Positions 9,374 to 20,100 of a stretch of DNA of 64,000 nucleotides are shown here, one piece after another; position 1 is the first letter of the stretch, and every line of letters begins with the position of its first letter. This DNA comes from JBBDMC01 sp963775235 (GTDB taxonomy: Bacteria; Pseudomonadota; Alphaproteobacteria; Rhizobiales; Kaistiaceae), in contig CAVZHY010000007.1 in assembly GCA_963775235.1 (NCBI GenBank), forward strand, positions 62,001 to 126,000, in the 5' to 3' direction. The notes beneath the pieces were generated by a model, which did not search any database, was not told the DNA's origin, and saw only the letters and a program-made list of their open reading frames with translations. The translations under genes were made by a program, and so were the position numbers.

Positions 9374-11185
9374 TCAGGTCGCTTCGCCGATCAGGTCGCG
9401 ACGGGTCCGATCCAGTTCCTCCGAATAGCGACGGAGGGCATACGATTCGGACAACAGGCCGAGTACCTGCTGTGTCGCCGGATCGACGACCGCCAGCGCC
9501 TCGGTCTCGGTTTCGTCGAACTTCTTCATGGCGTCCTTGACGTTCGTCTGCGGCTGAAGGACGTCCTTCTGGTTGTGCAGGAATTCACGGATCGCCCGCG
9601 ATTCCGCGTCACCGCCAAGGTCCGGCGCATGCACCTCCGCCACCAGCACGATTCCGAGATAGCGGCTGGCGCCGTCGACTACGACCACCCGTTGCGTCGA
9701 TCCGAGCGGGAAATCGCGGCGGAACGAGGAGACGCGCATGTCGCCCATCACCGTGCGCACGTCGCGTCGCATCAGGCTGCCGACGCTGAGCGCCCTGATA
9801 CGTCCGACGTCGTGAGCACTGCGGATGGTCTCGCCGCGCAGATGCAGGCGCCAGGTCGCGAAGGAATAGCCGAACAACTCACGAACCGTGATCGACGAGA
9901 CGATTGCCGCCGCCAGAACCGCAAGCGCGGTCGGCAGGTCACCGGTGGTCTCCAGCGCCAGGAACGACATTGTCAACGGTCCGCCAACGATTGCTACGGC
10001 CGTCGCGCTCATGCCGACGATCGTGGCAACCAGCGGGTCCGGTGCAAAAGCCGGGGCGAGTACCGCGGTGATCGCCGCGAAGAGCTTGCCGGTGATCGCC
10101 CCCAGATAAAGCGAGGCGAAGAACAGCCCGCCGCGGAAGCCGGAGCCGAGCGACACGGCCGAGGCGGTGGCTTTGAGAACGACCAGCAGCAGGAACGGCG
10201 CGATGGCGGGAAGCGTGGAGTTGAGAGTGAGCTTCAGCGCACCGTGACCGGACGAAAGGACGTGCGGGTCGACGATGGCGAGGCCACCTATGATCACCCC
10301 CCCAAGGATCGGGTGGAGAATCCGCGGTATGTGCGAGCGCCGGAAGACCACCTCGGTCAGCGTGACACCACGCATGACCAGGATGCCGATGCCTCCGCAG
10401 ACCAGGGCCAGCAAAAGCACGCTGAGGAGATCGGAATTGCGGAAGGTGGATTGCGCACCGACGGTGATCGAGTAGGGCTCGACGCCGAACAGATGAGTTA
10501 CCAGGACGCCGGTGATCGAGGCAGCCAGCACCGGCGCGAGCGATGCGGCGGTATACGTGCCGATGATCAGTTCGAAGCCATAGAAGGCGCCGGTCAGGGG
10601 AGCGCCGAAGGCCGCCGCGATGGCGCTTGCCGCACCGCAGCCGACCAGCATCCTGAGATCGGCGCGCCGGAGCCGGAAGGAAATCCCCAGGCGAGACGCA
10701 ACCCCCGACACCACCTGCGTATACCCGGCTTCCAGTCCGACAGAGGCACCGAAGCCGTTCGAAATGATCGTCTGGGCGCCGACGATGAGACTGTCGCGCA
10801 TGGACATGCGCCCGCCGTGCAGGGCATTGGCCTCAATCGGGTCAACAGGGCGCTTGAGTCCCGCCTTGGCCAGAGCCCATCCGGCGGCAGTGAGCACCAG
10901 CCCGCCGACCACCGGAATCACGTAACCGTTTCTTGTTGGCAGGGCGTCGATGGCGCTCAATCGACTGCCGGCTTCGAGGCCGAAGAGCGCCTGATGCATG
11001 AGCGCCACCATGAGGTTCATGATGGTGACGACCAATCCGGCGACGATGCCGATGACGACGGCGAGCAGGACCAGCCATACTTCGCTGCCACGGACGAGCG
11101 CCCGCCATCGATCGGGTATGGCTATTGTGAAGTGCCACCAGAAGCCCGTTGGCGGGGAGGAGGCGGTGGCGGGATCAACGGACAT
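9374..11185 (-). CDS. CLC-family chloride channel/antiporter with C-terminal CBS domains
   Basis: A 603-residue membrane protein with about ten to eleven helices in residues 30-440 and a cytoplasmic pair of CBS motifs at about 450-600, which usually bind adenine nucleotides. The CLC signature blocks are altered: GREGP appears as GLEAG, keeping the gating Glu but losing the Arg and Pro, and the GxFxP block appears as GGLFFAS. The retained gating Glu suggests proton-coupled exchange rather than a pure channel, but that is inference. The gene is alone, convergent with gcvPB, with a 700-base gap upstream. Confidence 0.88.
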   Translation of the reverse strand: MSVDPATASSPPTGFWWHFTIAIPDRWRALVRGSEVWLVLLAVVIGIVAGLVVTIMNLMVALMHQALFGLEAGSRLSAIDALPTRNGYVIPVVGGLVLTAAGWALAKAGLKRPVDPIEANALHGGRMSMRDSLIVGAQTIISNGFGASVGLEAGYTQVVSGVASRLGISFRLRRADLRMLVGCGAASAIAAAFGAPLTGAFYGFELIIGTYTAASLAPVLAASITGVLVTHLFGVEPYSITVGAQSTFRNSDLLSVLLLALVCGGIGILVMRGVTLTEVVFRRSHIPRILHPILGGVIIGGLAIVDPHVLSSGHGALKLTLNSTLPAIAPFLLLVVLKATASAVSLGSGFRGGLFFASLYLGAITGKLFAAITAVLAPAFAPDPLVATIVGMSATAVAIVGGPLTMSFLALETTGDLPTALAVLAAAIVSSITVRELFGYSFATWRLHLRGETIRSAHDVGRIRALSVGSLMRRDVRTVMGDMRVSSFRRDFPLGSTQRVVVVDGASRYLGIVLVAEVHAPDLGGDAESRAIREFLHNQKDVLQPQTNVKDAMKKFDETETEALAVVDPATQQVLGLLSESYALRRYSEELDRTRRDLIGEAT

Positions 11186-11898
11186 AACGCACTGCCGCGG
11201 CAGAACGCCGCAAAGTCGTCAGGAGTGGCTGACAGGATGGGCCGAATTCGGCCCGGAGACGCCTCGTATCTAGTACGCTGCGGAGATGAATCAAATCTTA
11301 TTCTGGAGCCGGGCAACACCTGCGCTGACGTGCCGCATGGCCAGGAACAACGCCGACGCTTCAGCGCCGACGTCCGGCCGACGCCACCCTGCGAGGGGGC
11401 GGACCAAGGTGCGGTAAAAGGGGGCGATGCGCGGAACCAGGTTTCGCCCCGGCGACCAAATGACCCCAGACTGATTAAGAAAGCGACTAGCAAGCGGGCT
11501 GGCATTGAAATTTTTCGCGGGGCCCCGCACGGCTTCCATGCGAGTGCACAGCTATCGCGTCGGCGAGACGGTAAATTTCAACGCGCGGACGCAGGTCGGC
11601 ACCGCGGCGATCGCGCCGCCGCCGATGCGGCGCAGCCATCCGCTCTTCCGCCGGCGTGTGACGAGGTAAAGTATCCATTGCTTGTTAAGGGCTTCGGTCC
11701 TATATGCATCCGCGAGCGTTAAGCTCGCAGCAGGCACGCGTTGCACGAAATCCGGGAACACGGTTTTCGGCCTGCCCAATTCCAAAGACAGACAGCCCAG
11801 GCCACGCGGGATTGTCCGCGTTGGCCAGCGACTTGCGACACCGGCTTCACGGAAGCCGGCCTGGTGTCGCCTGCCTTCAGAAAGAGAAGAACCCCTTA
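11186..11898. other. 713-base gap between clc and rhlE: no gene seen
   Basis: Open frames here are Arg/Pro-rich shadows with no ribosome-binding sites or recognisable motifs, so I call no gene. It must contain the clc promoter (minus) and the rhlE promoter (plus). A weak sigma-70-like pair, TTGCTT at 11678 and TATATG at 11701 with a 17-base spacer, could serve rhlE. That would give an unusually long leader of almost 190 bases. A strong hairpin lies in this leader and is listed separately. Confidence 0.5.
11835..11870 (+). promoter_or_regulatory. Stable hairpin in the rhlE 5' leader
   Basis: GCGACA pairs with TGTCGC as the outer stem and CCGGCTTC pairs with GAAGCCGG as the inner stem, ending 29 bases before the rhlE ATG. 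No run of T follows, so it is not a standard terminator. Cold-induced DEAD-box helicase genes often have structured leaders, so a regulatory role is plausible but unproven. Confidence 0.35.
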
Positions 11899-13178
11899 AT
11901 GTCGTTTACGACCCTCGGCCTCGCCGAGCCGATTGCCCGTGCGCTCGTAGAAGAGCGCTACCATGAACCGACCCCCATTCAGCAGGCGGCCATTCCCGTG
12001 GTTCTCGCGGGAGGCGATCTCATCGGCATCGCCCAGACAGGCACCGGCAAAACCGCCGCCTTCGCGCTGCCGATCCTTAATCGCCTGGCAGCCTCGCCGC
12101 GCAGGCCCGCGCGCAAACAGTGCCGCGTCCTTGTCCTTGGCCCGACCCGCGAACTCTGCGGTCAGATAGTCGATAATTTTCGCGTTTACGGGCGGCACCT
12201 TCGTTTCAGCGTGACGCTCGTGATCGGCGGCGTGCCGATAGGCAAACAGGTTCGCGCCCTTGCCAATGGCGTCGAGGTACTGGTCGCCACGCCCGGGCGG
12301 CTACTGGATTTGCGCAAGTGTGGCGCAGTCAGTTTCGACCAGGTCGATGTCCTCGTGATCGATGAAGCCGATCGCATGCTCGACATGGGCTTCATCAATG
12401 ACATTCGCAGGATTGTCGCGATGCTTCCACGGCAGCGGCAGACGCTCCTGTTCTCGGCAACCATGCCGTCGGAAATCGCCCGCCTGGCCGACGACATGCT
12501 GTCCCATCCGGCCAAGTCAGCGTCACGCCACCGGCGACGACGGCTGCGCGCCTCGATCAGCGGGCCGTTCACGTCGCACAGGCAAACAAGCCGCGTCTTC
12601 TCGCCGAGATTCTGAAGGCGGAGACGATCGACCGAGCGCTGATCTTCGCCCGGACCAAGCACGGAGCCGACAGGGTTGTGCGCGGCCTCGCGGTGGCCGG
12701 CATCGAGGCTCAGGCAATCCACGGTAACAAGAGCCAAGGCCAACGCGAACGGGTGCTCTCTGCGTTCCGCAGTGGTCGCGTCCGCACGCTGGTCGCGACC
12801 GATATCGCGGCGCGTGGCATCGACGTCGACGGCATCAGCCACGTGTTCAACTACGATCTCCCTAATATCCCGGAAAGCTACGTTCACCGAATTGGGCGCA
12901 CCGCCCGTGCCGGGAACGCCGGCGTGGCCATCTCGTTCTGCTCCGCCGATGAGGTTCCCTTCCTGAGGGCAATCGAGAAGCTGATCCGCCGGCAGATACC
13001 GGTTTCCGGCGACGCCGCGCAGCCCGCTCCGCAGACCGAGCCTCGCGACAAGGTGCGCGGCAGGCCGCGCCGGCGGGGTCGATCTGGCCCAAACAAGGTG
13101 GATGCGCGACATTTCGTCGGACGACCCGGCAGAGCATCCCGGCCAGGCAAAAGCACCGTGCTCAAACAAGAAGTCTAG
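11899..13178 (+). CDS. rhlE: DEAD-box ATP-dependent RNA helicase, RhlE-like (one frameshift)
   Basis: Unwinds RNA with ATP, typically in ribosome assembly or RNA decay. The ATG at 11899 gives MSFTTLGLAEPIARAL, the Q-motif N-terminus. Then come AQTGTGKT (Walker A), PTRELC, VATPGRLLD, VIDEADRMLDMGF and the SAT motif. A single missing base near 12517 (AAGTCA where AAGGTCA restores the frame) shifts the reading. The rest continues in another frame with ALIFARTKHGADR, VATDIAARGIDVDGI and HRIGRTARAG, then a basic tail ending at 13178. All helicase motifs are present, so a sequencing error is more likely than decay. Confidence 0.9.
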
Positions 13179-13228
13179 TCTGGATGCCGTCAGCGGCCCG
13201 GGTCGTTGGCAGGTTCGCTCGAGGGAAT

Positions 13229-13910
13229 TCAGTCCACGATACCTTCCCAAGCCGCCAGCGCCTCGGCGACCCTCGGCAGGTCGGCGAGGCGGTTGATCAC
13301 CGTCTCGGCGCCGGCCTCGGTCAGAAGGTCGGCGTGGCCGGGCCACGTGTGCGAACCTCCGGTGAAGCCGACGACGCGGGCGCCGGCGCCGCGCGCCGCG
13401 GTCACGCCGGAGACCGAATCCTCCAGCACCAGCGCGTCGCGCGGCGCCACACCGAATTCCTTGATGGCGTACTGGTAGACGTTGGGCGACGGCTTCGGCT
13501 CGCGCGTGCCGACCTCGACCGCCGAAAAGATGTACGGCTTGAAGCGGTCGTAGAGGCGGGGTCTTGTTCGAGCGAGATCCTCAGCCGCTCGCTTGCCGAG
13601 TTGGAGCACACGCAGCGCGGCCCCTCGATTTCGTCGAGCAGTTCGTGAATGCCGGCGACCGGTTTCAAGCTCGGCGGCGAGCCGCCGGTCGATTTCCGCC
13701 TTGGTGCGGGCGAAGAAAACCTCGGGCAGCGGCCGGCCCGTCTCCGCGCCACGACCGCGCCGAATGCGCGCGCCGTCATGCCGGCGAAGCGGCGGTTGAC
13801 CTCTTCCGGGGTGATCTCGTAGCCGAACTCGCCAGCAACTCGGCGTCGACCGCCGCGGCGATGATTTCGGAATCGACGATGACGCCGTCGCAGTCGAAAA
13901 TGAAGAGCAT
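13229..13910 (-). CDS. HAD-superfamily phosphatase, subfamily IA (several frameshifts)
   Basis: The ATG at 13910 starts MLFIFDCDGVIVDSE, the HAD motif I with nucleophile and acid Asp. A cap domain follows in two other frames (EEVNRRFAGMTARAF, EIDRRLAAEL, GIHELLDEIEGPRC, SNSASERL), then KPSPNVYQYA and LVLEDSVSGVTAARGAGARVVGF, the motif III/IV region. At least three single-base shifts between 13560 and 13850 are needed to join the pieces. It resembles small phosphoglycolate/beta-phosphoglucomutase-type hydrolases of about 225 residues. The substrate is unknown. It is convergent with rhlE and divergent from ccrM. Confidence 0.8.
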
Positions 13911-14019
13911 GTGGGACCTCTGCCCCTGTTGTCTCGGTCGACCTGCGGCGCGGTGCGCTCAAGTAGGACGCCTGGGGGAAGCCGCGTCCGCGCCATACCC
14001 GCGTCCCATTCACCTCCGC

Positions 14020-14027
14020 TTAACCAT
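14020..14027 (+). promoter_or_regulatory. Possible CtrA half-site upstream of ccrM
   Basis: TTAACCAT occurs 83 bases before the ccrM start. TTAACCAT matches the strong half of the alphaproteobacterial CtrA box, and CtrA activates ccrM in Caulobacter. The second half is poorly conserved (TCCTAACC downstream), so this is only a candidate. Confidence 0.35.
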
Positions 14028-14109
14028 ACCTCCTAACCCCGCCTTTACCCTGTTCGGCGAGGATCGCTGCTGCCCGCTCGGGCGCGGGTTGTTGCGTCGG
14101 GGTATTTTC

Positions 14110-15230
14110 ATGGTTCAGTTGCGTACCGCGCCCGACGGGTGCAGCTGGCTCGATACGATCCTGAAAGGCGACTGCGTCGCCGAGCTGGAGAGGCTGCCCG
14201 CCGCTTCGGTCGACCTGGTCTTCGCCGATCCGCCGTACAATCTCCAGCTCGAGAGCCGGCTGACCCGGCCCGACCAGTCCGAGGTCGATGCCGTCGACGA
14301 CGACTGGGACAAGTTCGGCAGCTTCGCCGCCTACGACGACTTCACCCGCGCCTGGCTGATGGCCTGCCGGCGGGTGCTGAAGCCGAACGGCACGCTGTGG
14401 GTCATCGGCTCCTACCACAACATCTTCCGCGTCGGCACCATCCTGCAGGACCTCGGCTTCTGGATCCTCAACGACATCGTCTGGCGCAAGACCAATCCGA
14501 TGCCGAACTTCCGCGGCCGCCGCTTCACCAACGCTCACGAGACGCTGATCTGGGCGAGCCGCGACCAGGCCAAGGGCTACACCTTCAACTACGACGCGCT
14601 GAAGGCGGCCAACGACGATTTGCAGATGCGCTCCGACTGGCTGTTTCCGTTGTGCACCGGCGGCGAGCGGCTGAAGGGCGGGGAGGGGCGCAAGGTCCAC
14701 CCGACCCAGAAGCCGGAGGCGCTGCTCCACCGCATCCTCACTGGCTTCCTCCAAGCCGGGCGACGTCGATCCTCGACCCGTTCTTCGGCACCGGCACCAC
14801 CGGCGCCGTCGCCAAGCGGCTCGGCCGCCATTTCGTCGGCGTCGAGCGCGAGGACGACTACATCGCCGCGGCCGACGGCGCGCATCGCCGCGCGTCGAGC
14901 CGGCGCCCGAATCGGCGCTGGAGCGTGTCGCACGGCAAGCGCGCCGAGCCGCGGGTGCCCTTCGGCGCGCTGGTCGAAGCCGGCCTGATCGCGCCCGGGC
15001 GCAGTCCTCACCGATGCGCGCGCCCGCCACACGGCCGAGGTGCGCGCTGACGGTACGCTCAGGGCGGCGAGCACGTCGGCTCGATCCACAAGGTCGGCGC
15101 CGCTGGTGCAAGGGCTGGACGCCTGCAACGGCTGGACGTTTTGGCACTACGCGCGACGGCGGTGCCCGCGCCCCCATCGACGCGCTGCGCCAGATCGCCC
15201 GCCGCGAGCATGGCCGCCGCCGGCGGCTGA
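14110..15230 (+). CDS. ccrM: Cell-cycle DNA adenine methyltransferase CcrM (several frameshifts)
   Basis: Expected to methylate the adenine of GANTC sites in newly replicated DNA. The N-terminal 215 codons are intact: TILKGDCVAELERLP, motif IV FADPPYNLQL, WRKTNPMPNFRGRRFTNAHE and KVHPTQKPEALLHRIL. Near 14750 a frameshift moves the SAM-binding motif I ILDPFFGTGTTGAVAKRLG and FVGVEREDDYIAAA to another frame. Further shifts follow in the C-terminal RAMA-like domain (GSIHKVGA region, GLDACNGWTFWHY, PIDALRQI). The proposed end MAAAGG-stop at 15230 gives about 370 residues, right for CcrM (about 360). In other alphaproteobacteria CcrM is essential or nearly so, so I suspect sequence error. Confidence 0.9.
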
Positions 15231-15848
15231 ACGCCACGCGCCACGCCGTAGCGGCTGAGATCGTCGCGAAATCCTCCGGCGATGACGAATTGCTCCGCGT
15301 GCCAGCCGGCGGCGCGCGCGCCCTCGACGTTGGCGATGGCGTCGTCGAAGAACAGCGTCGCCGCGGGTTCGAGGCCGAAGTCCTGCGCGTGGCGGCGGTA
15401 GATCGCAGGGTCGGGCTTGATGAGCCCGACGTGCGCCGAAACCGTGACGCCGCGCAGCCGCGACAGGATCGGAAACCGCGCCGAACGCGATCGGGTAAGT
15501 GTCGGCGGCGAAATTGGTGAGGCCGGTCACGTCGGCTCCCGGCCGCGAGCATGCGCCTCCACGATAACGCGGCTCGCCGCGACGTCGCCCGGGATCATCT
15601 CCTCCCAGTGCGGGCGGAACGCGCGGATCAGGGTCCGCGTCACCGGGAAATTTCGCGATCAGGATGTCCTCCGCCTCGCGCCAGCTCGTGCCGCTGTCGG
15701 TCGAGCGCAGCCATTCGCCGTTGCACTCGTCGCCAGAAACCGCGCGCGCGCGTCCTGGGTCGGGGATCAGCCGGCGATAGGGAATGTCCGGCTCCCAGCG
15801 CAGCAGCACGTTGCCGATGTCGAGAACGATGTGTCGGATGGCGCTCAC
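15231..15848 (-). CDS. HAD-superfamily hydrolase, YihX-like (several frameshifts)
   Basis: The GTG at 15848 starts VSAIRHIVLDIGNVLLRWEP, motif I of the HAD group where DxGNVL replaces DxDGTL. Later pieces in other frames include CNGEWLRSTDSGTSWREAEDILIAKFPG, GADVTGLTNFAADTYPIAF and FFDDAIANVEGARAAGWHA-like residues. The order and length of about 205 residues fit YihX/alpha-glucose-1-phosphate phosphatase relatives. The stop is not clear because of frameshifts, so the left boundary is approximate; it is convergent with ccrM. The start overlaps the mutY stop as GTGA, so it is probably cotranslated with mutY. Confidence 0.75.
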
Positions 15849-16935
15849 GCGGCCGGTCGCGCCGCCGCGTCGCGCCGGGCAGCGCGGCCTCGATGACCTT
15901 GCGCATGACGCTCGGCAGCGCCTCGTCGGCGAGCGTCTCGGCCGCCGCCCACCAGCGGCCCGTCGGGCGCCGGGGCGCGAGATCGAACGTCGGCCGTGAA
16001 CACGTCCAGCTCCAGCCGGAAGTGCGTGAAGACGTGGACGACGCGGCCCGGCACGCGCTCGCCAGTCCGCCTCAAGCGGCGCGCTGAGCACGGCGCCGGC
16101 ATAACGGCTTGCTCGATTGTCCATTCGTTCCGGGCACCTCGGTCATGCCGCCGAGCAGGCCCTGCTCCGGCCGACCGCCGGAGCAGTACCGCGCCGTCGG
16201 CGCGCACGCGCCACAAAGGCCGCGCCGTAGCGCGTCGGCCGCTCGCGTTTGGGCGCTTTGACCGGATAGGCTCCCTCCGCGCCGCGCGCTGCGCAAGGGA
16301 CATTCAGCGAGGGACAGAGCGAGCAGGCCGGAGCTTTCGGCGTGCAGATCGCGGCGCCGAGATCCATCATCGCCTGCGCGTAGTCGCCGGCCCGCGCTCG
16401 CGGCGTCAGCCGCGCCTGGCGTTGCGCGGATGCGCCTTGGCCGCGGGGAGGGGCGCCTCGATCGCGAACAGCCGCGCGAGCACCCGCTCGATATTGGCGT
16501 CCACCACCGGCGCCGCTTCGTCGAAGGCGATCGCGCGCGATCGCGGCGGCGGTATAGTCGCCGATGCCCGGCAGCGCCTTCAGCCCGGCCGCGGTATGCG
16601 GGAAACGCCCGCCATGGTCGCGAACGACCACCTCGGCGCAGGCCTGAAGGTTGCGCGCCCGCGCGTAGTAGCCGAGCCCCGCCCACGCCTTCATCACGTC
16701 GTCGCGCGGCGCGGCGGCGAGGCTGCCGACCGCCGGCCAGCGCGCGAGAAACGTTTCGAAGTAGGGCTTCACCGCCGCGACGGTGGTCTGCTGCAGCATC
16801 ACTTCGGAGAGCCACACCCGGTAGGGATCGGGCCTCACGCCCCGCGCCCGTTCCTCGGCCCGACCCGCCACGGAAGCTTGCGCGCGTGGCGGTCGTACCA
16901 GGCGAGCAGCGGGCTGAGGTGACGTCAGGTGTCAT
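15845..16935 (-). CDS. mutY: A/G-specific adenine glycosylase (several frameshifts)
   Basis: Removes adenine mispaired with 8-oxoguanine. The start ATG at 16935 is followed, after one shift, by SPLLAWYDRHARKLPWR, then PDPYRVWLSEVMLQQTTVAAVKPYF, MKAWAGLGYYARARNL and LKALPGIGDYTAAAIA (helix-hairpin-helix). The iron-sulfur cluster cysteines follow as CTPKAPACSLCPSLNVPC. The MutT-like C-terminal domain (HVFTHFRLELDVF) discriminates oxidised guanine. At least four single-base shifts break the gene, one next to a run of seven C (16954-16960). The span gives about 363 residues, right for MutY. It overlaps the downstream HAD gene and the upstream short VapB-like ORF. Confidence 0.88.
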
Positions 16936-17047
16936 GGCGAAGCGAGAGGCGCTCCCCCCCATTCACCAGCGCGGAGTTCTCTTTGATGCCGGTGTAAACG
17001 CGCGCATCCGCGATCAACTGGTCGTCAAGGGTAATGGTCGTGCGCAT
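16925..17047 (-). CDS. Short VapB-type antitoxin-like ORF (truncated, no toxin partner)
   Basis: A 40-codon frame starting at the ATG at 17047 with a GGAGG site 6 bases upstream. Residues 1-29 begin MRTTITLDDQLIADARVYTG and go on IKENSALVN. This closely matches the ribbon-helix-helix N-terminus of the VapB/MRTT-type antitoxins, which usually continue with EALKALIERESARR and reach 60-80 residues. Here the match stops after ALVN at a run of seven G, and an unrelated tail of 11 residues overlaps the mutY start. No VapC PIN-domain gene is adjacent. It may be a remnant, or the C-terminus may be hidden by an indel or deletion. Confidence 0.55.
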   Translation of the reverse strand: MRTTITLDDQLIADARVYTGIKENSALVNGGERLSLRHDT

Positions 17048-17103
17048 CACGGCCCTCCGTGGCCAGCATCAAAAATAGCACCAATTGATGCGCCATTCAA
17101 TGC

Positions 17104-20100
17104 CTAGCCCGCCTCGCGGAAGCGCTCCGCCGTCTCGAGGTCGACCGAGACCAGCTGCGACACGCCGCGCTCGGCCATGGTCACGCCGTACAGCCGGCTC
17201 ATGCGCGCCATGGTGATCGGGTTGTGGGTGATGACGATGAAGCGCGTGTCGGTCTGCGCGCGCCATCTCGTCGAGCAGGTTCGCAGAAGCGTTCGACATT
17301 GGCGTCGTCGAGCGGCGCGTCGACCTCGTCGAGCACGCAGATCGGCGCCGGGTTGGTGAGGAACACCGCGAAGATCAGCGACATCGCGGTCAGCGCCTGC
17401 TCGCCGCCGGAGAGAAGCGTCATCGTCTGCGGCTTCTTGCCGGGCGGCCGCGCGACGATCTCGAGGCCGGCCTCCAGCGGGTCATCGGATTCGGTGAGCT
17501 GAAGCTCGGCGGTGCCGCCGCCGAACAGATGGGTGAACAGCCGCTGGAAGTGGCCGTTGACCGTATCGAACGCCGCCATCAGCCGTTCGCGCCCTTCGCG
17601 GTTGAGGCTGGCAATGCCCTGGCGCAGGCGCTGGATCGCCGCGATCAGATCGTCGCGCTCGCCGGTGAGCGCGTCGCGCCGCTCGCCAAGCTCGCCCGCC
17701 TCGGCCTCGGCGCGGAGGTTCACCGCGCCCAGCCGCTCGCGCTCCTGGCGGTAGCCGTTCAAGCCGGGCCTCGATGTCGTCAAGAGCGGGCAGTGGCGCG
17801 TCGGGCTTGAGTTCGGCGATGGCGATCGCTTCCTCCGGCGCGCAGTCGAGCGCCTCGCTGATCCGCTCCGCTACCTCCGTCAGCCGCTGCTCGGCCGCGA
17901 CGACGCGCTCCTCCGCCCGGCCGCGCCGTTCGCGCGCCTCCGACAGCGCCTCCAGCGCCGCCCGCGCCTGCCGTGTCGGCTTCGGCGAGCACCGTTTCGC
18001 CGGCCGCAAGCGCGTCCGCCGCCTCGGCGCGCTTCGCCTCTGCCTCGGCGATCTCCGACAACAGCGTCTTGCGCCCCTGCTCGATCCGCTCGGGCTCTCC
18101 GGCGAGCGATTCCTTCTCGGCCTCCGTCTCCCGCCGCCGCTCGGCGAGAGTGGTGATCTGGCCTTCGGCGTTGGTCGCCCGCTCGTGCCACGTCTGCCGC
18201 TCGACCGCGATCGCCGCCAGCCGGCCTGAGCGGATTTCGGCCTCGCGCGCGAGGCCTTCTACCGCGGCGCGCGCTTCTGCGACCGCGGCGCGTTGCTCGT
18301 CGACCTGGAGCCGCTGCCCGGCGAGCGTCTCGGCAATGACGTCCGCATCGGCCGCACCCGCCAGAGCGTCACGCGCCGCCGCCTCGGCGGCCTCGGTCTC
18401 ATCCAGATCGGGCCTCAGGCGGCTGAGGGCCGCATCGAGTCCGCTTCGCCGCGCCGCCAGCCTGCTCTCCTCGCGCTCCGCGTGGTCGAGGCCTCGCGAG
18501 CCGCGTCGAGCACTGCGCGCTGAACGCGCTGCGCCTCCCGCGCCGCGCGCTCTTGATCGCCGGCGGCCCGCACGCGACTGCTCGCAGGCCTCGAGCACCT
18601 CCCGCGGCGGCGGCGACGGCGGCTCGTGCCGGTGTCAAGCTCGCGCTCAGCTCCGCGAGCCGGTTGCGGCTCGCCAGCCGCTGCGCCGCCGACCGTGGCG
18701 CGTCTGCGGCCGACACGTACCCATCCCAGCGCCATAGATCGCCCTCGCGGCTGACCAGCCGCTGGCCGGGCTGCAAAGATGGCCTGCAGACGCGGCCCGT
18801 CAGCCTGCGTCGACGACACCCGTCTGCGCCAGCCGCCGCGCCAGGACCGCCGGCGCCTCGACGTGATGCGGACAGCGACCCGCGCCTTCAGGCAAGGGCG
18901 GATCGCCGGCCCCGCCACCATGCGCCAGTGCGCGGGGGCATCTCATCAGCCGGCGCGTCGAGATCGTCACCGAAGGCGGCGGCGAGCGCCGCCTCGTATC
19001 CGGCCTCGCACCCTGACGGCGTCGATCAGCGGCGTGAGCCCGTCGCCGGCGGTCGACGCGAGAAGCGCGGCAAGCGTCGCCGATTCGGTCTCGACGCGGC
19101 CGAGGCTGCGCTCGGCGTTGGCAAGGACATCACGCGCTGCGGTCGCCGCTTCACGCGCCGCCGCCAGCGTCTGCTCGGCCGCGGCCACCCGGCCCTCCTG
19201 CGCCGCGAGCTCCACCTCGGCCCGCTGGACCGCAGCGTGCCGCTCTGCGGTCGCGGCGCCGCGCGTCGCTCGCGGCGAGCGCCGCCAACTGGCCGGTGAC
19301 GGCACTCGATCTCAGCGCGCAGCCGCTCGCCGCGCGCGGCCGTCTCGCTGATCGTGCGCTCGAACTGACCACGCCAGGCGACGATCTCGGCGTGTTCGCC
19401 GGTGAGGCGCGTCAGCGCTGCCTCGCTCTCGCCAAGCGTCGCCTCGGCCGTGCGCCGCCGTCGCGCGCGGAATTGGCCTGACGCTCGGCCACGGCGGCGT
19501 TGGCCGCCTCCAGTCCCGCTTCCTCCTCGTCGAGGCGGGCGAGGATGGCGTGATTGTCGACGATCATGCGCTCCTCGCGGGCGATGTCGTCGGCGAGCTG
19601 GTGAAGCCGCCGATCGAGTTCACCGAGGCGGTCGCTGACCCGCTGGTACTCGGCGTCCAGCCTCTCGCGCGCAACCGTGATCCGCTGCACGGCGGCGGCG
19701 GCGCCTGCCGCGGCCTCGCGAAGATCCGGCAGCGCGGCGGCCGCTTCCGCCTGACGCCGCCCGGCGGCGGCCTGCTCGCCCGCCCGCGGCGTTGGCGGTC
19801 TCCGTGGCCTGCGCCGTGCAGCCTGCGTCTCCTGCAGCGCCTCGGTCGCGGCAAGCCAGCGCAGGTGCAGCACCGTCGCCTCGGCCTTGCGGATCTGGCC
19901 GGAAAGGTTGCGGTAGCGGGTCGCCTGCCGTGCCTGGCGCTTCAGCGCCTCGAACTGTTGCTTGATCTCGGCGATCACGTCATCGAGCCGGGCGAGGTTT
20001 TGTTCGGCGGCCCTGAGCCTCAGCTCCGCCTCGTGACGGCGGTTGTGCAGGCCGGAGATGCCGGCGGCCTCCTCCAGCAGCGTGCGCCGGTCGGTCGGCT

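Noticed and set aside
9221..11722. 833-residue plus-strand open frame
   Set aside because: It lies opposite the clc gene, has Arg/Gln/Asp-rich unnatural composition, no motif and no ribosome-binding site. It is a shadow caused by high GC.
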